Part shown: positions 54,186-61,480 of the stretch, in pieces
Layout: each line of letters opens with the position of its first letter
Position numbering within the stretch: the stretch's first letter is position 1
Program-made: the position numbers and the translations under genes
Source of the DNA: Deltaproteobacteria bacterium
Lineage (GTDB): Bacteria > Myxococcota > Kuafuiibacteriia > Kuafuiibacteriales > Kuafuiibacteriaceae
Direction of reading: 5' to 3'
DNA length: 64,000 nucleotides
NCBI GenBank assembly: GCA_016703535.1
Contig: JADJBV010000002.1
Coordinates: 2,542,001-2,606,000, forward strand
The notes under the pieces: model-generated
Databases searched by the model: none
What the model saw: the letters and a program-made list of their open reading frames with translations, nothing else
What the model was told of the DNA's origin: nothing

Positions 54186-54583
54186 TACAGGCTCCGCTTG
54201 GGGTGCCCGGGATCCGGCGCAGGTTCAGTGGGTTTGGGGGTCAACAGAGTTTCGGCGCCTTCGATCGCACCTCGACCGAGTTTGCCGCCCAAGGTCTCGC
54301 CGACCATGCCACCCGCGAAGGCGCCGAGGATGGTGCCGAGGCCTGGGATCACCGCCGAACCCGCGGCGGCGCCGGCGGCCGCACCCGCGATCCCGCCTCC
54401 GACGGTGCCGAAGTGCCCGCCAACCCGACGACGAAACTCGGGGACGTCGATCTCGCCCTTCTTGAGGCGCCAGCCATCCTTGCTCAGTCGAAAGCCCAAG
54501 GTGGCGGTGCTGAGCACGGCCACCGGGTGGCGGCCGAGCTTGCGGATGATGATCTCGGGGAGGGTTCGCTTGAGGAACTTCAT
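54185..54583 (-). CDS. Glycine-zipper membrane protein (copy 1)
   Basis: A 132-residue paralogue of the next protein: same order of HPVAVLSTATLGFRL, a basic/acidic helix (KKGEIDVPEFRRRVGGHFG) and a Gly-rich zipper (TVGGGIAGAAAGAAAGSAVIPGLGTILGAFAGGMVGETLGGKLG). Likely inserts in a membrane, possibly as an oligomer. The shared GEIDxxEFRRRxGxHxG element across both copies marks a small family I cannot name. Confidence 0.65.
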   Translation of the reverse strand: MKFLKRTLPEIIIRKLGRHPVAVLSTATLGFRLSKDGWRLKKGEIDVPEFRRRVGGHFGTVGGGIAGAAAGAAAGSAVIPGLGTILGAFAGGMVGETLGGKLGRGAIEGAETLLTPKPTEPAPDPGHPKRSL

Positions 54584-54599
54584 ATCGCCACCTCCCAGT

Positions 54600-54923
54600 C
54601 TAGTAACTGCGGGCGTCGATGGCGAAGGGGCGGTTCCCCTGGTTGTAGGCTTCGGCCCGCTGGTAGGCGGTGTAGGCGGCGATCAGGTGGCACACCCAGC
54701 CGAAGAAGCCGCCGGTGCCGATCCAGAAGCCGGGCGTAATGATCAACCAAAACAGGCCCCTGAGGAAGTTGCCGTTGTAGATTTGGCCAACGCCAGGGAC
54801 GATCAAGGAGAGGACTGCCGCGAGGCCGGAGTTCTTCATGAGGTGATCGCAAGCTGTGCACCCTTCCTCTTTGGTCAACGCTCCAACCCCCAAGCCGATC
54901 TTGGTGATTCCTTTGGCGCCCAA
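54600..54923 (-). CDS. TM2-domain protein
   Basis: About 107 residues, start uncertain (TTG 54923 with an adjacent GAGGAG; ATG 54839 is possible). The core NSGLAAVLSLIVPGVGQIYNG followed by FLRGLFWLIITPGFWIGTGGFFGWVCHLIAAYTAYQRAEAYN has the two hydrophobic hairpin segments of TM2 proteins. An upstream CTAC motif may bind metal if the longer start is right. It is divergent from ppdK with a 127-bp gap and ends 17 bp from the zipper pair, so the three small membrane genes look like one unit. Confidence 0.65.
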   Translation of the reverse strand: MGAKGITKIGLGVGALTKEEGCTACDHLMKNSGLAAVLSLIVPGVGQIYNGNFLRGLFWLIITPGFWIGTGGFFGWVCHLIAAYTAYQRAEAYNQGNRPFAIDARSY

Positions 54924-55050
54924 CTCCTCGAATTGACTGCCAACGAGACCACGTGTTACCCGCGCCGCGATCCCCGGAGGTTCCGGGCGCTCGTGGGTCC
55001 GCCAGCCCGGCGGTCCCGGCGCCCACGGACCTTCGGCAAGAAGGTGCGAG

Positions 55051-57729
55051 ATGGCCGACAAGCGCGTGTATTTCTTCGGAAACGGCGAAGCGGAAGGGCA
55101 AGGCAACGACAAGGCGCTGCTCGGCGGCAAGGGCGCGGGCTTGGCCGAGATGACCCGCCTCGGCTTACCGGTCCCGCCGGGCTTCACCATCACCACTGCG
55201 GTCTGCCACTCCTACTCCAAAGAGGGCGGCAAACTCCCCGGCGATCTCCGGGCCGAGATGGAGGTCGCGCTCCGCAAGGTCGAAGGCATCGTCGGCGCCA
55301 AGTTTGGCGACGCGGCCAACCCACTCCTGGTTTCGGTGCGCTCGGGCGGCGCGGTGTCGATGCCGGGCATGATGGACACCATCCTCAACCTCGGGCTCTC
55401 GGACCACTCGATCGAGGGCCTGATCGCCCGCTCCGGCGACGCTCGCTTCGCCTACGACAGCTATCGCCGCCTGGTGGCGATGTACGGCGACGTGGTGTTG
55501 GGCATGAAGCCCGAGTCCAAACACGCGCCCGATCCCTTCGAGGTGGCGCTGGCCAAGAAAAAACGGGAGCGGGACGTCGAGCTCGACAACGAACTCTCGG
55601 CCGAAGACCTGAAGGCCCTGGTCGCCGAGTTCAAGGGGTTGATCAAGACGCTGACGCCCCACCAGTTCCCCGAAGATCCCTGGGAGCAGCTCCTGGGCGC
55701 GACCCAGGCGGTGTTCCGCTCGTGGAACAACCCAAGGGCCCAGACCTACCGCAGCCTCAACAACATCAGCGAGGCCGGCGGCACCGCGGTCAACGTGCAG
55801 GCGATGGTCTTTGGCAACCTGGGCCTCGACTGCGCCACCGGCGTGGCCTTCACCCGGGATCCCAGCACTGGCCAACCTCGCTTCTACGGCGAATATCTGA
55901 TCAACGCTCAAGGTGAAGACGTGGTGGCCGGCATCCGCACGCCGCTGCCCATCAACGCCAGCGGCTTGGTCGCCGATCCGGCCCAGACCCTCGAGGCCAA
56001 GATGCCGGTGGTCTATCAGCAGCTCGATCAGGTCCGAAAGCAGCTCGAGTCCCACTACAAGGACATGCAGGACATCGAGTTCACCATCCAACGGGGGAAG
56101 TTGTACCTGCTCCAGACCCGGACCGGAAAACGCACCGCTCAATCCGCGGTCCGGATCGCCACCGACATGGTCAAAGAGGGCTTGATCGACAAGGCCACCG
56201 CGGTGATGCGCATCCAGCCGGCCCAGCTCGATCAGCTGCTGCACCCGATGCTCGATCCCAAGGCCAACCGAGCGGTGATCGCCAAAGGCCTGCCCGCTTC
56301 GCCGGGCGCCGCCACGGGTCGCATCGTGTTTTCGGCCGAGGAGGCGGAGGCCCGCGGCAAAAAGGGCGAGCGGGTGATCTTGGTTCGGGTCGAGACCTCC
56401 CCCGAAGACATCAGCGGCATGCACCACGCGGTCGGCATCTTGACCAGCCGGGGCGGCATGACCTCCCACGCGGCGGTGGTCGCCCGGGGCATGGGCAAGC
56501 CGTGTGTCGTCGGCTGCGGCGAGATGGTGATCGACTACGAACAACGGCAGATCACCGCCCGGGGCCAGCGGGTGCGGGAGGCCGACCTCCTGACCATCGA
56601 CGGCTCGACCGGTGAAGTGATGTTGGGTGAGGTGGCCACCGTCCAGGCGGGAGGTTCGGCCCAGTTCGACGAGCTCATGACCTGGGTCGATGAGTTCCGT
56701 CGCCTCCAGGTGCGCACCAACGTGGACACCCCGGCCGACGCGGCGTTGGCGCGGCGGTTCGGGGCCCAAGGCATCGGCCTGTGCCGCACCGAACACATGT
56801 TCTTCGAGGCCGATCGCATCTTGGCGGTGCGGGAGATGATCCTCGCCGACGGTGCCTCGGGGCGGCGGGCTGCCTTGGCCAAGATCGCGCCGATGCAGCG
56901 GGGGGACTTCGAGGGGATCTTCACGGCCATGAACGGCCTGCCGGTCACCATTCGCCTTTTGGATCCGCCGCTGCACGAGTTTTTGCCTCACGAGGAGGAA
57001 GATATCCTCGCGGTGGCCCAAGCCCTCGGGCGGGACGTCGAGGTGGTGCGGGCCAAAAACGCGGCCTTGGCCGAGTTCAACCCGATGCTCGGCTTGCGAG
57101 GCTGCCGTTTGGGCCTGCTCCACCCGGAGATCTACGAGATGCAGGCCCGGGCCATCCTGGAGGCCGCCTGCAACTGCGACAAGAAGGGCGTCGCGGTGAA
57201 GCCCGAGATCATGATCCCGCTGGTCGCCACCGCCGAAGAACTGAAGCGGCTCAAGGAGATGGTCGACCAGATCGCCAAGCGGGTGTTCGAAGAGCAGGGC
57301 CGCCAGATCCCGTATTTGGTGGGCACCATGATCGAGTTGCCCCGGGCCGCGATCTTGGCCGACCAGATCGCTGAACACGCCGAGTTCTTCTCCTTCGGCA
57401 CCAACGATCTCACCCAGATGACCTTGGGCATCTCCCGGGACGACAGCGCTCGTTTCCTCCCCGGCTTCGTCGAACAAGGGATCTTCGCGGCCGATCCGTT
57501 CCAGATCTTGGATCAGGAGGGCGTGGGCACCTTGATCCGCTGGGCGGTGGAGCGGGGTCGCAGCAAGAAGCCCAAGCTCAAGATGGGCATCTGCGGGGAA
57601 CACGGCGGAGAACCTTCGTCGGTGGCCTTCTGTCACACCGTCGGGCTCGACTATGTCTCGTGTTCGCCGTACCGGGTGCCGATCGCCCGGCTGGCGGCGG
57701 CCCAGGTGGCCCTCAAGGAGCGGAAGTGA
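55051..57729 (+). CDS. ppdK: Pyruvate, phosphate dikinase
   Basis: An 892-residue enzyme interconverting pyruvate + ATP + Pi and phosphoenolpyruvate + AMP + PPi. The N-terminal ATP-grasp domain has LLGGKGAGLAEMTRLGLPVPPGFTIT, SVRSGGAVSMPGMMDTILNLGL and GVAFTRDPSTG. Phosphohistidine His473 sits in GGMTSHAAVVARGMGKPCV. The C-terminal PEP domain shows GIGLCRTEHMF, and the catalytic Cys of KMGICGEHGGEP. Full family length. Its TGA overlaps the GTG of a surface lipoprotein gene, an unexpected coupling. Confidence 0.97.
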   Translation: MADKRVYFFGNGEAEGQGNDKALLGGKGAGLAEMTRLGLPVPPGFTITTAVCHSYSKEGGKLPGDLRAEMEVALRKVEGIVGAKFGDAANPLLVSVRSGGAVSMPGMMDTILNLGLSDHSIEGLIARSGDARFAYDSYRRLVAMYGDVVLGMKPESKHAPDPFEVALAKKKRERDVELDNELSAEDLKALVAEFKGLIKTLTPHQFPEDPWEQLLGATQAVFRSWNNPRAQTYRSLNNISEAGGTAVNVQAMVFGNLGLDCATGVAFTRDPSTGQPRFYGEYLINAQGEDVVAGIRTPLPINASGLVADPAQTLEAKMPVVYQQLDQVRKQLESHYKDMQDIEFTIQRGKLYLLQTRTGKRTAQSAVRIATDMVKEGLIDKATAVMRIQPAQLDQLLHPMLDPKANRAVIAKGLPASPGAATGRIVFSAEEAEARGKKGERVILVRVETSPEDISGMHHAVGILTSRGGMTSHAAVVARGMGKPCVVGCGEMVIDYEQRQITARGQRVREADLLTIDGSTGEVMLGEVATVQAGGSAQFDELMTWVDEFRRLQVRTNVDTPADAALARRFGAQGIGLCRTEHMFFEADRILAVREMILADGASGRRAALAKIAPMQRGDFEGIFTAMNGLPVTIRLLDPPLHEFLPHEEEDILAVAQALGRDVEVVRAKNAALAEFNPMLGLRGCRLGLLHPEIYEMQARAILEAACNCDKKGVAVKPEIMIPLVATAEELKRLKEMVDQIAKRVFEEQGRQIPYLVGTMIELPRAAILADQIAEHAEFFSFGTNDLTQMTLGISRDDSARFLPGFVEQGIFAADPFQILDQEGVGTLIRWAVERGRSKKPKLKMGICGEHGGEPSSVAFCHTVGLDYVSCSPYRVPIARLAAAQVALKERK

Positions 57730-59135
57730 AGCGTCTTGGGTGGCTGCTATTGGCCTGGGTGGGGTGCGCCGAGGCCGAGCCCGGGATCCCGCCCCCGAGC
57801 GGCCAACTTTACTTCCCGCTGGGCTTGGTGGTGGCCGATCCGTCGGGCACCCGGCCTTTGGTGGTCATCGGCAGCACCAACTTCGATCAGCGCTACAACT
57901 CGGGGTTCGTGACGGTGTTTGGCCTGGCCGAACTCGCGGCTTTGGCGCCGACCAACAACCCGGGTGAGGTGACCTACGTCGACGGTTTTGGGACGGCCTT
58001 GGTCAGCCAGACCCGGGTGTTGCAACTCGGTGGGCCACTGCTCCACGTGCCCGGGGCGGTCAGCGGCCTCGGCGAAGATCGGATCTACGTCGCGGCACGG
58101 GCGGCCAACCGGGTCCAGTCTTTGCGGCTCCTCGCCGACGGCACCTTGGATTGCAGCCGAGATGGCGACACCCGAGTTTCGCCGACCGACTGCACCGAAG
58201 GCGCGGTGTTGCCCACGGGCTTCGATGATCCCTTCAATCTGGTCTTTCTCCCGGGGCTTGGGACCAACGGGTCGGTCGCCGTCGGTCACCTTGGCGGCGG
58301 CGTCAACGTCGCTGAATCCTCGCTGGCGCTGGTGGATGTCCAGCTCTGGGAGTCCCGTCAAGCCTCGAACAACGGGGGCTCCGATCCCCTGACCAACCCC
58401 TTGGTGAGGACCACCTTCCCGACCGTCGATGGCTTCTCGGGACTGGCCTGGCCAGGGGGACCGGTGGGCCCGGATGAGGTCGCGGTGTTCGGGACGGCGT
58501 TTCGTCGCAGCGGCGCCCTCGCGTTCGGGGCCTTCTTCGTGCAGCCCGTTGAGGAAGCGGCGGGGCGCCTCGCCTTCGTGGAGGGTCGGGCCCTCGACCT
58601 GGCGGCCGACACCTCCGCGACCGAACTCCGGGGTCTGGCCCTCGACGGCAACCAACGGGCCTACGTGTCGGTGCGCTTCGTCGAGGGCACCACCACCTAC
58701 AACGCGGGGATCGCGGTCATCGATCTGACCGGAGATCTGCCCCGCTTGATCAGCCTGGTCGAGGTCGGCAACGAGTTGGCCCAACCCGTCCTTTACAGCC
58801 GGGGCGCGGCCCGCTGGCTCTACGTCCCCGACCTCCGAGACGATCGCATCTGGGTGTTGGATGTCCGGAGCGACACCCCGACGGTGGTCGCCGAGATCAA
58901 AGGCAGGGATGAACGCACCCTCAACGGCGAGACCCTCCAGGCCCGGGTCTTGGCGGGCCCCAGCGATTTGGCCTTCACCATCGTCGACAACCGGATCTTG
59001 TTGTTGGTCAACAACTTCGCCAACAGCACTCTGGCGGTCATCGACGCGAGCTCCATCGATCCCCGGGAACACCGGGTGATCGCTCGCTTGGGTCGGGATC
59101 TCGACGGCGCGGGCAAGACCGAGGGGCAACAGTGA
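57726..59135 (+). CDS. Surface lipoprotein, beta-propeller-like
   Basis: A 469-residue lipoprotein from GTG 57726 (GTGA overlap with ppdK), lipobox Ala-Trp-Val-Gly-Cys. Repeated hydrophobic strands with Asp/Gly turns (YFPLGLVVADPSGTRPLVVIGSTNFDQRYNSGFVTVFGL, RWLYVPDLRDDRIWVLDV, LLLVNNFANSTLAVID) look like YVTN/NHL propeller blades. No catalytic motif. Stop overlaps the next start (GTGA), forming a three-gene unit with ppdK. Confidence 0.75.
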   Translation: MKRLGWLLLAWVGCAEAEPGIPPPSGQLYFPLGLVVADPSGTRPLVVIGSTNFDQRYNSGFVTVFGLAELAALAPTNNPGEVTYVDGFGTALVSQTRVLQLGGPLLHVPGAVSGLGEDRIYVAARAANRVQSLRLLADGTLDCSRDGDTRVSPTDCTEGAVLPTGFDDPFNLVFLPGLGTNGSVAVGHLGGGVNVAESSLALVDVQLWESRQASNNGGSDPLTNPLVRTTFPTVDGFSGLAWPGGPVGPDEVAVFGTAFRRSGALAFGAFFVQPVEEAAGRLAFVEGRALDLAADTSATELRGLALDGNQRAYVSVRFVEGTTTYNAGIAVIDLTGDLPRLISLVEVGNELAQPVLYSRGAARWLYVPDLRDDRIWVLDVRSDTPTVVAEIKGRDERTLNGETLQARVLAGPSDLAFTIVDNRILLLVNNFANSTLAVIDASSIDPREHRVIARLGRDLDGAGKTEGQQ

Positions 59136-61381
59136 AGTACCTCCACCCCCTCACGGCGCTCTTGCTCCTATCGGCGGCCTGTTCGGATGAGCCCCCAGTG
59201 GCCTCCGCCAACCTGCGGCACCCGAGCGGAATGGTGTACCTGGAGCGTAGCATCACGGACACCAGCACCCGGGCCGATCTCTACATCGCCGACGCCGAGG
59301 CCGAGGGCGTCCGGGTGCGGCAGTTCTTCCGGGGCATCGACGAAAACGGCGCCGCCTACGTCATCGACACCTTCGTCCCTTCCGAGGCGATCTTCATCCC
59401 CTTGGTGATCTCGGCGCCGGGCTTCCCGGAGGAGATCTCTCCGGCCGTCTACTCAGGGGCCGGGACCCCACGCGCTTCGCTCTACGCCTTGGCGCCGGCC
59501 GGGGTGGTGAGCGAGTTGGATCCGGCCACCGGCGACAGCCGCGAGCGCTTCGGGCTGCTCCACGTCCTCGACATCCGCGAAAACAGCTTTGGCGCCCGGG
59601 CGTCCGAGGCCGGCAACTTCCCGATCGGGCTGTTGCCTTTGGATGAGCTCCTGGCCGAGCCGGCGATCCCAACGGACGTCGAGGTGGTGGCCAGCCTCGC
59701 GGATCGGGATCTGGTCTTGGTCGCCTTTGATCCGATCAACGGCGGCCCGGGTCAGGTGGCTCTGCTCAGCGTGCAGGTCGGGCCCAGTTCAGTGATCCTG
59801 CTCGGCAGCAGCACCGCCACCGTCGCCGACTTGCCCCGGGCTCTGCTCCACGCGGGCAACGGTCAGGTGTTGGTCAGCAGCGCTGGCACCTCGACGGTGA
59901 CCGAGTTGACCCTCGATCTCGTCGCCGGGACCTTCCTGGGGAGCCGGGCTTTGCCGGCCGGGGGCCCGACCCAAGGCCTGATCTCCATCCCGGGATATGG
60001 AGCCTTGGCGTTGCGGGTCGATCGCCCGTCGGTGGCGGTGTTCACCTCGACCACCGGGCGCTTCGAGCGCTCCACGGCGGTCTTCGCCAGCCCCTATACC
60101 CCGCGGGCCGAACAGCTTGGGACTCCGCCCGCCGATCGTTCAGGGGAACTTTCGGTCGGCCGGCTCGATCTTCGCGGCTCGCCGGTGGTCACCGGGGCCC
60201 ATGGTCGGGTCGCCAACCTGAGGCCATCCGCAGATCTTCCGACGCCCGTCCTGTCGACCGACCTGACCGCCGATCCGGACGGCGTAGCCCGAGCCGACGT
60301 GGTGTTGTTGGCGCACCTGGACGGCCGGGTCTCTTTTTTGGTCGGCAACCCTCCGCGCCTGGCCATCCTGACGGAGCAGGCCCTCGGGCTCATCGATCTC
60401 GGGAAGGTCACCGGGGCGACCGTCCTGACCAGCACCGTCGTCGAGTGCCTCACCGCCCCCGTCCGCCAGCTGGGCACCGTAACCGACTTCCAATGTGCCG
60501 ATTCGGTTTTTGTGGTGAACCCATCTTCGCCCCGGCGTCTTCGGGCTCAATACCGTGGGGCGTTGTCCGTCGGTCCGGCCGGGGTCTTGACCCCCACCTC
60601 CAGCACCGGCGCGACTTGGACCCTTACCGACCCCGCGGTCGAGGACTACACGGCGCTGAAAATTCAGGTCGGCGACCTGGTGGATCTCGAGCACCACGGC
60701 GCCGACTGCACGGTTCCAGACAGCCCCGCCCAGGACTATCGAGATCGAGCGGTGATCACCGCGGTGTCGGCCGAAGGCCTGGAACTCTCGACGACCGGCG
60801 AGTTCCGCGGCCTGCGCGATCCGTGTGGTGAGGTCGTCGTGCGCTACGAGGTCTTCCCAGCCGGCGATGAGGCGGTCCTCACCGAAGCCGTGGGCGGCAG
60901 GGTGGGGGCGGTCTTGGCCCGGACCCCGGTCATCGACAACGGCGGTCGTCGGGAGGCCCAATTTACCGGTGATCTGGCGTTCACCTTGATCGGCAGCTTG
61001 GCCTGCGACGAAGCGGACCTCGGACGGCTCTGCGGAGACAGCAGCGACTGCGGCGGGCGGACCTGTGTCCCCAACGTCGACACCGTGGGGCCCGGCCTCT
61101 GCAGCGGCGGCATGTGCCCGGCGGACTCTGGGACCTGCGTGAGCCAGCCGGTGGTGCGGCGGTGCGCGGGGGTGGAGATCTTGAGTGAACCTGCCGGGCC
61201 CTTGGCCCTGGACCTCCGGAACATCACCACCAACAGCCAGATCTCCCGGGCTGCCGTCCCTGCGGCGGCGGTGTTCGCCCGGGTCCGCCAGTCTTGGTTC
61301 GTCAGCTACCCGGGGTCTCGGAGCCTGGCGACGGTCGAGCCCCTGGTCGAGAGCATCCAGACCACAGGTTATACCCGCTGA
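59132..61381 (+). CDS. Large surface lipoprotein, propeller plus Cys-rich end
   Basis: A 749-residue lipoprotein from GTG 59132, signal MKYLHPLTALLLLSAACSD. Like its neighbour it begins with a propeller-like half (LYIADAEAEGVRVRQFF, VLVSSAGTSTVTELTLDL). After about residue 610 a Cys-rich segment (CGDSSDCGGRTCVPNVDTVGPGLCSGGMCPADSGTC) resembles the EGF/Dickkopf-like units of the protein encoded at 7157-9847. It and the preceding lipoprotein may form a surface complex. Function unknown. Confidence 0.75.
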   Translation: MKYLHPLTALLLLSAACSDEPPVASANLRHPSGMVYLERSITDTSTRADLYIADAEAEGVRVRQFFRGIDENGAAYVIDTFVPSEAIFIPLVISAPGFPEEISPAVYSGAGTPRASLYALAPAGVVSELDPATGDSRERFGLLHVLDIRENSFGARASEAGNFPIGLLPLDELLAEPAIPTDVEVVASLADRDLVLVAFDPINGGPGQVALLSVQVGPSSVILLGSSTATVADLPRALLHAGNGQVLVSSAGTSTVTELTLDLVAGTFLGSRALPAGGPTQGLISIPGYGALALRVDRPSVAVFTSTTGRFERSTAVFASPYTPRAEQLGTPPADRSGELSVGRLDLRGSPVVTGAHGRVANLRPSADLPTPVLSTDLTADPDGVARADVVLLAHLDGRVSFLVGNPPRLAILTEQALGLIDLGKVTGATVLTSTVVECLTAPVRQLGTVTDFQCADSVFVVNPSSPRRLRAQYRGALSVGPAGVLTPTSSTGATWTLTDPAVEDYTALKIQVGDLVDLEHHGADCTVPDSPAQDYRDRAVITAVSAEGLELSTTGEFRGLRDPCGEVVVRYEVFPAGDEAVLTEAVGGRVGAVLARTPVIDNGGRREAQFTGDLAFTLIGSLACDEADLGRLCGDSSDCGGRTCVPNVDTVGPGLCSGGMCPADSGTCVSQPVVRRCAGVEILSEPAGPLALDLRNITTNSQISRAAVPAAAVFARVRQSWFVSYPGSRSLATVEPLVESIQTTGYTR

Positions 61382-61437
61382 ATCACTGGAGATTTTCCCG
61401 ATGTTGACCCGAAGTCGACGGGTTCACGGTCAGCAAC

Positions 61438-61465
61438 TTGTGGCCCGGCCGGCGTTTGCTACACT
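61438..61465 (+). promoter_or_regulatory. Promoter of the FHA-CpaF-like gene
   Basis: TTGTGG (61438-61443) and TACACT (61460-61465) are 16 bp apart. The ATG at 61481 is 15 nt downstream, leaving a very short leader and no clear ribosome-binding site. Confidence 0.5.
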
Positions 61466-61480
61466 CCCTGCGAAATCGCC

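Noticed and set aside
54924..55196. Upstream extension of the TM2 protein frame into ppdK
   Set aside because: It runs antisense to the ppdK start and lacks TM2-like sequence.
55165..57636. 823-codon antisense frame in ppdK
   Set aside because: Mirror of ppdK coding sequence; Leu/Asp/His/Gly-rich without motifs.
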